36,383 nucleotides of DNA from a virus. Below the pieces are notes generated by a model. It was not told the origin of the DNA. It did no database searches and saw nothing but the letters and a program-made list of their open reading frames with translations. Positions 22,382 to 28,618 of this stretch are shown piece after piece; within the stretch, counting starts at the first letter, position 1, and every line of letters begins with the position of its first letter. The position numbers were made by a program, and so were the translations under genes. Location of the stretch: positions 1 to 36,383 of the IMG/VR virus record IMGVR_UViG_3300032093_000410; one strand, written 5' to 3'.

Positions 22382-23298
22382 GCTGTGCTCCTCATGGTCG
22401 TGGTGGTTGCCTCTTCGCCATTCGCGGCTCGCCATGCCGCCCAGTTCGTCGCGTCCTTCACGCTGAGCCTCTGCGGTGCCTGGCGTTCCGGCGCTCGCCT
22501 GGCGAAGACCATCTGCCAGCCCGAGGCCCAGGCCGCGTCGATCGCTCGCACGGCCGCGGCCTCGCCCCCTGCGGACATCTCGGTTCGGACCGCCTCGAGC
22601 GCCGCGGCGATCTTGTCTGCCGTCGCCGGGTTCCGCCATCCAGCCCTCGCCCGCTGGTCGAGCCAACGTGCCCAGGCCCGGCGGACGGCCTCGGGCAGGT
22701 CGGGCTCGCGGAGCTCGGCTGGCAGTGCCTCGAGCGCCTTGGCGGCTCTGGTCGCGTTCGCCTTCGCCGCGGCCTCCGACCGGCTGGACCCTAACGGATT
22801 GGCGTCACGCTGCAGCGTGACGGAGCGTGACGCGTCACGCTGTGCGTCACGCGCGGGTTTTTGTGTATTGTCTTGGTATTTATCAGCCTCTTCAGCAGGA
22901 AAGAGACCGGAAGAAGAACCAAAACCGCGCGCGAGTGCGTCACGCTCCGTCACGCTGCCGTCACGCTGACCGTCACGCTGCGTCACGCTTGAGCGTGACG
23001 CGTCACGCGCGCTCGCGGCCGATCTGTTAGGGTCTGCGATGGCCCGAAGGCTCGCTCGGTACCGTCGGGCTCGCTCGGCGGCGAGGGCTCGCCGGCGTGC
23101 GTCCGAGTCGGTCTGGGGGGCTGACGATCGGCCCACAGCCGCCGGCGGCGGCGCGGGCTGCTCGGAGGCCTGGCTCGGCTCCGGGCTCGCCTGGGCGTCG
23201 CCGCGGGCTCGCCGGCGCTCGCGGCGCAGCTTCTGTGCCTCGTCGAGCACGTCGGCGAGGAGTTCGGCGAGGGTTGTGATAAGGGCTGAGCGGTTCAC
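22378..23298 (-). CDS. Replisome-organiser-like protein with origin inside the gene (306 aa)
   Basis: The start is GTG at 23298, overlapping the DnaA-like gene stop (GTGA), with CCAGGAGAG upstream. Residues 1-45 are helical, 45-165 are low complexity with recurring SVTxRD units encoded by the iterons, and 170-290 form a helical domain (EAVRRAWARWLDQR, AAVRAIDAAWASGWQMVF) like the C-terminal helicase-recruiting domain of O/DnaT-type organisers. The recurrence of an unstructured, iteron-coding centre mimics lambda O. A DNA-binding winged helix is not evident, which leaves room for the neighbour to bind the iterons. Confidence 0.65.
   Translation of the reverse strand: MNRSALITTLAELLADVLDEAQKLRRERRRARGDAQASPEPSQASEQPAPPPAAVGRSSAPQTDSDARRRALAAERARRYRASLRAIADPNRSAASARDASRSSVTQRDGQRDGSVTERDALARGFGSSSGLFPAEEADKYQDNTQKPARDAQRDASRSVTLQRDANPLGSSRSEAAAKANATRAAKALEALPAELREPDLPEAVRRAWARWLDQRARAGWRNPATADKIAAALEAVRTEMSAGGEAAAVRAIDAAWASGWQMVFARRAPERQAPQRLSVKDATNWAAWRAANGEEATTTTMRSTA
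22788..23033. other. Candidate replication origin: iteron clusters around an AT-rich core
   Basis: Twelve copies of CGTCACGC occur here, ten extended to CGTCACGCT. Forward copies start at 22803, 22833, 22845, 22938, 22948, 22959, 22971, 22981 and 23001. Reverse copies start at 22814, 22824 and 22992. Five in the right group are spaced 10-12 bp, about one helical turn. Between the groups, 22856-22885 is strongly AT-rich (TTTTTGTGTATTG and onwards) in a GC-rich genome, as expected for an unwinding element. ACCCTAAC at 22788-22795 and GTTAGGGT at 23026-23033 frame the whole set. Function as origin is inferred. Confidence 0.72.
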
Positions 23299-23645
23299 GA
23301 GGCTCTCCTGGCGGTGGTGTAGCGGATGGCGCGAGCCTGCCAGGCGGCCCAGAAGGCCTGCTCGGCGATTTCGACGCGGCGTGCGAAGTCGGGGTCTCTC
23401 ATGAGCTCCCGGGCGGCGGTGTGCATCTCCAGGACGCTGGTGTGTCCTGCTGAGCGTGGGCGCAGCCGCCGGCGGATTTCGGGGTACGACGCTCCGATGT
23501 ACTGGCGGGCCAGGAGCACGATGACCCGGCGGGCCTCGATCGTCGCTGCGCCTCGGCTGTCGTCAAGGAGCAGATCGACGGGCACGCCGAGCGCCCTGGC
23601 GGCGGGCTCGATCAGGTCGTCGAGGATGGGGGGCGGTAAGTTCAT
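23295..23645 (-). CDS. Stand-alone DnaA domain IV-like DNA-binding protein (116 aa)
   Basis: ATG at 23645 overlaps the next gene's stop (ATGA). The core EARRVIVLLARQYIGASYPEI, RRRL, then RSAGHTSVLEMH (His68-Thr69) and RELMRDPDFARRVE follows the helix layout and the signature of DnaA domain IV (basic loop plus D/G-H-T-T-V). DnaA ATPase domains are absent. Directly upstream of the iteron-bearing gene, it is a strong candidate for the iteron-binding protein. A simple antagonist of host DnaA is the alternative. Confidence 0.68.
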   Translation of the reverse strand: MNLPPPILDDLIEPAARALGVPVDLLLDDSRGAATIEARRVIVLLARQYIGASYPEIRRRLRPRSAGHTSVLEMHTAARELMRDPDFARRVEIAEQAFWAAWQARAIRYTTARRAS

Positions 23646-24025
23646 GGGAAGAGCGGCTCGATCTGTCCGGGGAATGGCAGGTCCCAGTTCGCGATGATCT
23701 CATCCCAGTCGAGCGCCTCGGCTGGCAGGTCCGCCTGGCCTGCGGCGAGCACCCTGCCGATCTGCTCCTGCAGGTGAGGGAGCCTGAAGCACTCCGGCGG
23801 CTTTTCGCCGCTGGGATTGCACGCGAGCGCGGCCTTCATGTGCGGGCTCTCGATGAAGCGGCGGAGCCAGGCGGTGATGGCGCAGTTCGGGCAGAAGCCT
23901 CGGTCCTTCGCGTGCTTGAGGAGCCGGGCCTGGTCGTTCGACGTCGCGGCGATCCGGCACCTGACGGCGCAGCGATCGCAGTTGACGATGCGGCCTGCGT
24001 TGGGGTTGGGTGTGGTCTCGCTCAC
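23642..24025 (-). CDS. Cys-rich, probable zinc-binding protein (127 aa)
   Basis: The start is GTG at 24025, overlapping the J-domain gene stop (GTGA). Cys16-x2-Cys19 with Cys23, and Cys45-x2-Cys48 in RGFCPNCAITAW, can bind one zinc ion. The C-terminal half is helical and ends with DWDEIIANWDLPFPGQIE. No family was recognised. Its place between a J-domain protein and a DnaA-like protein suggests a replication accessory. Confidence 0.7.
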   Translation of the reverse strand: MSETTPNPNAGRIVNCDRCAVRCRIAATSNDQARLLKHAKDRGFCPNCAITAWLRRFIESPHMKAALACNPSGEKPPECFRLPHLQEQIGRVLAAGQADLPAEALDWDEIIANWDLPFPGQIEPLFP

Positions 24026-24666
24026 GCTGCACCTCCCACCCGCTCGACGAAGTCCCGTGCCCGGTTGACCTTGGCCATGAGCTCATCGCTCCCGCCGGCG
24101 TCGGGGTGTGCCTTCCTGGCGGCGGCGCGATAGACCGCCTGCAGATCCGTCGGGAGCTCGCTGACGATGTCGCCCTTGCCGATGCTGCTCAGCCATCTCA
24201 TGGCGTCGCGCACGCTGGCGAACTCGGCCGCTGGCGTCGCCGGCGTCGAGGGCAGGGCCTTCCAGCCGGCGTACACCTGGTCACCCTTCACTGCGCCGTC
24301 GCGGGCGATCATCCGTTGGGCGCGGAGCGTCCGGGCGATCGCAAAGACGTTGTGCTCCCAGTCTGCCCACGTCGCGCACTCGTAGCGGAGCGGGCCGTAC
24401 TTCGAATCGAAGAACAGGCGCACGCCCGGCGATCGCGGCCTGGCGGTGGAGCGGATCCAGCCGTCGTTACGGATGTCGTTCTCGGCGACGTTCATCTCGA
24501 CGATCGCCTGGCGGACCTCGAGCGCCGCGAGCTCGTGGCGAAGCATGGCCGCGATCGACGTCCACCCGGCTCGGTAGGGGCTCTTCTTGCCCTGGCCCTT
24601 GATCGGCTCGGCCCAGGCCCGTGCGATGAGCTCCGTCCTGATTGGCGGCTGCTGTGTGCGTCTCAC
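24022..24666 (-). CDS. J-domain protein (DnaJ-like, C-terminal) (214 aa)
   Basis: The start is GTG at 24666 (GTGA overlap). Residues 1-150 form an unknown domain, with VRLFFDSKYGPLRYECATWADWEHN in the middle (basic and aromatic). Residues 165-210 are a J domain: DLQAVYRAAARKAHPDAGG, with the HPD tripeptide at 187-189, then helix MAKVNRARDFVERV. The Gly-Gly after HPDA is common in phage J proteins. J domains stimulate DnaK. Host DnaK/DnaJ free DnaB from lambda P, so a role in releasing the helicase loader is attractive but unproven. Confidence 0.78.
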   Translation of the reverse strand: MRRTQQPPIRTELIARAWAEPIKGQGKKSPYRAGWTSIAAMLRHELAALEVRQAIVEMNVAENDIRNDGWIRSTARPRSPGVRLFFDSKYGPLRYECATWADWEHNVFAIARTLRAQRMIARDGAVKGDQVYAGWKALPSTPATPAAEFASVRDAMRWLSSIGKGDIVSELPTDLQAVYRAAARKAHPDAGGSDELMAKVNRARDFVERVGGAA

Positions 24667-24983
24667 GCTGATGCTCCTGTGTTGCGGACGGCGCGGTCCT
24701 CGGCGAGGGCCGCTCGGTGTTCGATCACGAGTCGCTGAAGGTCTGCCAAGGCATGCATGTCGATGGCCTGCTGCTGCTGGAGGCGGTCGCAGAGTCGCTC
24801 GGCCGCGGCGGCGATCGCGAGCGTGCCCTGGGCGAGAGCGCCGGCGGCCTTGGTCTGTGCGAGCTCGGTCTGCGTCAAGTCGAGGAACCGGCCGACGACG
24901 CGGGCCTGGCGAGTGAGCCGATCGGCCTGCATCCGCAGGTCACGGGCGCGGAGCCGGCTCTGTTTGCCCTGGTCGGCGGTCAT
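24663..24983 (-). CDS. Helical coiled-coil protein (106 aa)
   Basis: ATG at 24983 overlaps the upstream gene stop (ATGA) and gives MTADQGKQSRLRARDLRMQA. The rest is a continuous Ala/Leu/Gln/Arg-rich helix pattern (AIAAAAERLCDRLQQQQ) without a catalytic motif. No family was recognised. It may form a dimeric coiled coil and belongs to the tightly overlapped replication operon. Confidence 0.68.
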   Translation of the reverse strand: MTADQGKQSRLRARDLRMQADRLTRQARVVGRFLDLTQTELAQTKAAGALAQGTLAIAAAAERLCDRLQQQQAIDMHALADLQRLVIEHRAALAEDRAVRNTGASA

Positions 24984-25552
24984 CGCTCGGCCCCCTTCGC
25001 GGCCTGGGAGTCGAGGTGCCGACGAATCAGGCGGCGTAGGGGGACGACGGCGCTGATCACATCCGGATACCGGGGGTCGCCCGGAGGGTTGGTTCGCATG
25101 CAGATCGCCTGCCAGCCGGAGCCCACGACGGTGATGCCCCAGAGCCCGAGTTTCTCTGCGATCCTTTGTGGCTCGTGAATGACGCCGCCTGCGAGCGTCA
25201 GGGCTTGGAGATAATCCTGGTTGAAACACAGATGACGCACAGCCACTTTGCGGCGAGGACTCTCGTTGTCGTCGGGATCTTCCGACGGCCCGAGCGTCCG
25301 CACTGGCGGAACCTGGTCGAAGACGATCGGGGATGCGGGCTGTGTGTTGACCGACCAGTTGAGCGACTCGACGTTCGGGAATCGCTCACCCGCTCCTGGC
25401 TTGCTGTCCCTGGTGTCGGTCCGCCGGCGGATGCAGAGGGCCAGGTCCGTCGCGTACTCCCAGCCGTTCAAGACGAAGGGCGTGGTGACCGCGTAGACCC
25501 CGTGCGAGTACTGCCGGCAGGCGGCGTGCATCAGCTCGTCGAGGGTGATCAT
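24980..25552 (-). CDS. Unknown protein with YATD motif (190 aa)
   Basis: It begins MITLDELMHAACRQYSHGVY. The segment VLNGWEYATDLALCIRRRTD and ERFPNVESLNW remind me of phage proteins related to sliding-clamp-like folds, in which a YATDG strand precedes a Pro-rich turn. A basic patch (RRKVAVRHLCFNQDY) and a Gly-rich C-terminal half follow. The relation to clamps is a weak guess. Start and stop overlap the neighbours (ATGA), which supports the gene. Confidence 0.65.
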   Translation of the reverse strand: MITLDELMHAACRQYSHGVYAVTTPFVLNGWEYATDLALCIRRRTDTRDSKPGAGERFPNVESLNWSVNTQPASPIVFDQVPPVRTLGPSEDPDDNESPRRKVAVRHLCFNQDYLQALTLAGGVIHEPQRIAEKLGLWGITVVGSGWQAICMRTNPPGDPRYPDVISAVVPLRRLIRRHLDSQAAKGAER

Positions 25553-25902
25553 GGCTGGGCTCCTTCATCCGCGGCGATGACGTACACCGTGGCCATGCGC
25601 CCCGTCCTGGTCGGCCTGCGGCGCCCGCTGTCGACGATCGCTCCGGCGTGCTTGAGGCTCGTGAACCGGCCGCTGTGCGATTGGGGCAGGTGGGCGGCGG
25701 CGAGCCACTCGTCGAGCGTGGCCCCGTGCTCGCCGGCGTCGTGGACGAAAGCCAAGGCCTGGCGGGCCAGCAGCGTGGGGCGCTCGGTCGCGTTGGCGGT
25801 CAGCGCCGCGATGCGGCTCGTGGCCGGCGCTGCACGCGACGTGCGGTATCCGATTCGGCGGAGCTCGAGCCCGTCCCAGAGGTGAGCAGCGGTGTCGGTC
25901 AT
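25549..25902 (-). CDS. Winged-helix-like protein (117 aa)
   Basis: ATG at 25902 overlaps the upstream stop (25899), so it is preferred to an earlier ATG. The protein starts MTDTAAHLWDGLELRRIGY. Residues 55-115 look like a winged helix: ALAFVHDAGEHGATLDEWLAAA, SHSGRFTSLKHAGAI, then a wing RRRPTRTGRMATVYVIA. The pattern is common in phage proteins that follow a restriction or replication gene. A DNA-binding role is likely, the target unknown. Confidence 0.65.
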   Translation of the reverse strand: MTDTAAHLWDGLELRRIGYRTSRAAPATSRIAALTANATERPTLLARQALAFVHDAGEHGATLDEWLAAAHLPQSHSGRFTSLKHAGAIVDSGRRRPTRTGRMATVYVIAADEGAQP

Positions 25903-26234
25903 TCTCGCACGCCCCTCTCTCCGCCCCACATGAGGTCGTCGACGCGGCGCTCGAGCGCCTCAATGCGACGCTCGGCCGCGTCGGCGCGTTCCGCGAGGGC
26001 GTTTAGCCGGCGATCGAGCTCGCGTCGTTTTGCCCCCTCGGGCCACGGCAGAAAAGCCGGATGGTCCGAGGTGCGATCGGGGAGCGTCTGGGATACCGGA
26101 GGCCCGTTCCAAGGTGAACGAACCGGGTTCCTCAGTCGGCGCTTCGCAGGCCGACATGCAAGCAGGATGATGGGCAGGGCCAGGGCCATCGCGATAGCCA
26201 ACAGCAGTACTCGTGAGTCCTCGAGCGGCATCAT
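25899..26234 (-). CDS. Single-pass membrane protein with coiled coil (111 aa)
   Basis: ATG at 26234 overlaps the resolvase-like gene stop. After MMPLEDSR a hydrophobic stretch (VLLLAIAMALALPIILLA) spans a membrane once. A basic and Pro-rich linker follows and the C-terminus is a coiled coil (RRLNALAERADAAERRIEAL). No family was recognised. A second protein of this design lies at 33778-34077. Confidence 0.68.
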   Translation of the reverse strand: MMPLEDSRVLLLAIAMALALPIILLACRPAKRRLRNPVRSPWNGPPVSQTLPDRTSDHPAFLPWPEGAKRRELDRRLNALAERADAAERRIEALERRVDDLMWGGERGVRE

Positions 26235-26881
26235 GACAGTGCCCCCCTCGCCGCGACCAGCAGCCATTGGTCCAGACGGTCGATCTGCTCGAAGTCGGCC
26301 CACTCGAACGACGTCGGCGGCTTGGCGCGGTCCGGGTATCGGTTCACCATCTGCCGCCCTGTGAGCACGCCGATGCGGTCTTCGTTCTTCCAGAGGACCG
26401 CGACGACGGCGGCGTACCAGTTGTGCAGATCGATGAGCGCGTTCAGCTGGTGTGCTCGAAGGCCTCCGTAGCCCTTTCCCGGCGCTACGACCTTCAGCCT
26501 GTTCGCGTGCTCCGTGGTCGCTTTGACCTCGAGCGCGATCATGCGGCCTTGGAGCATCGGCAGCCGCTTGTCACCGAGAAGGTCTGCGGATGGTCCCATG
26601 ACGCCGAGGAAGTCCACGTCCTGGCGCTCTGAGAGCTTCCTCAAACCTGTGAACCCGCGTCCGGCCGTCTTCACCGGCACCGTCGGCACCGGCAGCATGC
26701 GAATCCGAGCGACCAGGCTGCGCTCCCAGCCTGCATGGACGCTGGCGAGCTCCCGCTCAAAGTACTTGCCGGCGGCCGTCGCGCGCTTGCCGGCGATGGA
26801 CCGCTCGAGCCTCGCCTTCTCGGCGCTCGCCTGGTCAGGGTGCAGCGCTCGGAACTGCTCCGCGGTGAGTCGCTCGTTCAT
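26231..26881 (-). CDS. RecU-like Holliday junction resolvase / PD-(D/E)XK nuclease (216 aa)
   Basis: The protein shows the RecU order of motifs: TAAGKYFERELASVHAGWER (GK-x-FE), VDFLGVM with Asp90, RMIALEVKATTE with Glu118 and Lys120, and LRAHQLNALIDLH with Gln145, followed by a strand pair ending in DRIGVLTG. These are the catalytic residues of the type II restriction-like fold. It would resolve branched replication or recombination intermediates before packaging. Both ends overlap neighbours. A different PD-(D/E)XK nuclease is possible. Confidence 0.75.
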   Translation of the reverse strand: MNERLTAEQFRALHPDQASAEKARLERSIAGKRATAAGKYFERELASVHAGWERSLVARIRMLPVPTVPVKTAGRGFTGLRKLSERQDVDFLGVMGPSADLLGDKRLPMLQGRMIALEVKATTEHANRLKVVAPGKGYGGLRAHQLNALIDLHNWYAAVVAVLWKNEDRIGVLTGRQMVNRYPDRAKPPTSFEWADFEQIDRLDQWLLVAARGALS

Positions 26882-27570
26882 GGCTGGCCCTCCGCGTTCT
26901 GAGGGATGAGCTTGACGCCGAGGACAGTCAATAGCGCCGCGACCTGATCCGGCATGAGCGCCTGCGTCAGCTGTGCGTGCACGCCGAAGAGCTCGCCCCA
27001 GACGTGCAGGTACTTGTCTCGAGCCTCATCGTGCTCCATCGGCCGGTCGATGACGCCTCGCTCCCAGCGCTTCAGGCCCTTGCTCCACCCGGTGTCGTGC
27101 CGGAGCAGGTCGCTGGCCTCGCGGGCGAGCACGAGGCGGTCGGCTTCGGTGACGAGCACAGCGACGTCGGTGTCGGTGTACTCGGGAAGTCCGAAGGCCT
27201 GGCGGACGACTCGGTCGATGTTGAACGTGTGGTCGTTCAGCTTCTCGGTCATCGCCTTGAGCGGGCCAGGTACATCGCCGAGCCAGGCCTCGTGCGCGTC
27301 GTGAAGCAGTCCCCAGCGCGCGGCCTTCAGGGCGAGCGCGGGGGTGTCGTTGGCGGTCGTGCCGAATGCCAGGTCCGCAGCGACGAGGGCCACGATGGCG
27401 CTGTGCTGCGCGACCGAGTAGAAGTAGCGCGTGTGCCCGTTGAACCTCGCCAGCCTGCTGAGGCTCGTGGCGATGTCCTGAAGGTTCGCATCGTCGCGAT
27501 TGAAAGCGTCGACGTGCACCATGCGTCCGGTGAAGGTCTGGATCGGTCCTGCTTCTTTGTTGATGCTCAT
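26878..27570 (-). CDS. HD-domain phosphohydrolase, YfbR-like (230 aa)
   Basis: ATG at 27570 overlaps the upstream gene stop. The metal-binding pattern is RYFYSVAQHSAIV (His56), GLLHDAHEAWLGDVPGPLK (His90-Asp91, Glu94) and a later TEADRLVL Asp. This order matches YfbR and phage 5'-deoxynucleotidases, which hydrolyse dNMPs and shape the nucleotide pool. Phages with modified bases or altered pools often carry one. The N-terminal QTFTGRMVHVDAFN is typical of the phage group. Cytoplasmic. Confidence 0.85.
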   Translation of the reverse strand: MSINKEAGPIQTFTGRMVHVDAFNRDDANLQDIATSLSRLARFNGHTRYFYSVAQHSAIVALVAADLAFGTTANDTPALALKAARWGLLHDAHEAWLGDVPGPLKAMTEKLNDHTFNIDRVVRQAFGLPEYTDTDVAVLVTEADRLVLAREASDLLRHDTGWSKGLKRWERGVIDRPMEHDEARDKYLHVWGELFGVHAQLTQALMPDQVAALLTVLGVKLIPQNAEGQP

Positions 27571-28214
27571 CGGCGGTCCTCGCGGTTGGCGCTGTAAACG
27601 CGGTCCTCGTGTCGGTGTGCGGGCTCGAGATACGGCAGGCCCAGGAGGTCGAACGCGACGGCCTCGCTCGGCACGGCGATCCGAACCCCGCGGCGGTCGT
27701 GCGGAAACCCCTCGCGGCTCTTGAGGCCTCGGTTCTGCAGGCGGAACATCGCGGCCTTGCCGAACTCCGCCGGCCCCGTCCTGATCAGCTCGATCCAGCC
27801 GCGGTTGCCCTGCGGTCCTGGCCAGAATCGGTGGATCTGGATCGGCAGCAGCGCCGGCTTGGGGCTCTTGAGCTCGAGCAAGAGGTTGCACATGCCGAAG
27901 CCGGGCTTGAGGCCCTTGACGGCCGTGCCCAGCCTCGTGTCTCGTGCTGGTTCCTCCGCGGGGTAGAAGTGCTCGCTGAGCACGGCGTACAGCGCGTCAG
28001 CCTCCATGGGCCTGCCCTGGGCGTCGAGCGCCGGCCTGGGCGCGATGTAGTCGAGGTCGCCGGCCACCGGGAGGCCGCGGCGGAGACTGCCGACCGTCGC
28101 GACCATGGCAGCGCCGCCCTCGGCGTCTGGAGTCAGCTCGCGAAGCCCGAGCGTGCCGCGGAGGTGGTTATCGACCTTGCGGAGATAGTCGGCATCGAAT
28201 CGCGGTCCGTTCAT
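27567..28214 (-). CDS. DNA polymerase X-like nucleotidyltransferase, third Asp replaced (215 aa)
   Basis: ATG at 28214 overlaps the upstream stop. The fold markers of the Pol beta palm and thumb are seen: VGSLRRGLPVAGDLDYI (Gly-Ser 42-43, Asp53, Asp55), TGPAEFGKAAMFRLQNRGL and SEAVAFDLLGLPYLEPAHR, which follows Pol beta SEKDIFDYIQWKYREP. Where Pol beta has RIDIRLIP with the third Asp, this protein has PIQIHRFWP, so Gln126 replaces it. The helix-hairpin-helix N-terminus is missing. Activity is therefore uncertain. Loss of the third Asp is a prediction from visual alignment. Confidence 0.75.
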   Translation of the reverse strand: MNGPRFDADYLRKVDNHLRGTLGLRELTPDAEGGAAMVATVGSLRRGLPVAGDLDYIAPRPALDAQGRPMEADALYAVLSEHFYPAEEPARDTRLGTAVKGLKPGFGMCNLLLELKSPKPALLPIQIHRFWPGPQGNRGWIELIRTGPAEFGKAAMFRLQNRGLKSREGFPHDRRGVRIAVPSEAVAFDLLGLPYLEPAHRHEDRVYSANREDRR

Positions 28215-28618
28215 GAGGTTGCTCCTGCGGCCCTCTTGACCGCGAACGCCAGCGGTGCCTCGATCCGCACCTTGCCGGCCTTGCCCTTGGGCCACCAACG
28301 CACGACGAGCGTCTTCTTGGTTCCGGCCTCGGCAAGCGCGGCCATGTCCTTCGCGCTGATGGTGATCTCGACCGGATCCCCGGCGCTGACCGTGACGCTC
28401 AGGCTTGTCTGGCGGTGCAGGCCGTACAGCTCGCGGATCTTGGACTCCAGCGCTGGGTCCGCGTGGCGGCCGTTGGCGTTATCTTCGATCGCTGAGAGCC
28501 TCGCCTCGCGGATCTCCAACAGCCTCGCGGCCTGCTCGAGAGTGAAGCCGCACTGCTCGCGAAGCGTGCGGAGCTCTGCGCCGATGCGGATGTGCTCCTG
28601 GCGGTGCTCCATGCTCAC
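28211..28618 (-). CDS. XRE-type helix-turn-helix regulator (135 aa)
   Basis: The start is GTG at 28618, which overlaps the ParB-like gene stop (GTGA). An ATG three codons later is the alternative. Residues 10-60 hold the HTH: IRIGAELRTLREQCGFTLEQ, AARLLEIREARLSAIEDN. The C-terminal half is a beta-rich domain (SLSVTVSAGDPVEITIS, TLVVRWWPKGKAGKVRIE). It is co-transcribed with the ParB-like protein and could regulate early genes. Confidence 0.78.
   Translation of the reverse strand: MSMEHRQEHIRIGAELRTLREQCGFTLEQAARLLEIREARLSAIEDNANGRHADPALESKIRELYGLHRQTSLSVTVSAGDPVEITISAKDMAALAEAGTKKTLVVRWWPKGKAGKVRIEAPLAFAVKRAAGATS

Noticed and set aside
22803-23008. A CRISPR array made of the CGTCACGC repeats
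   Set aside because: The units are 8-9 bp with 1-3 bp gaps, occur in both directions and lie inside a coding frame. No spacers of proper length exist.
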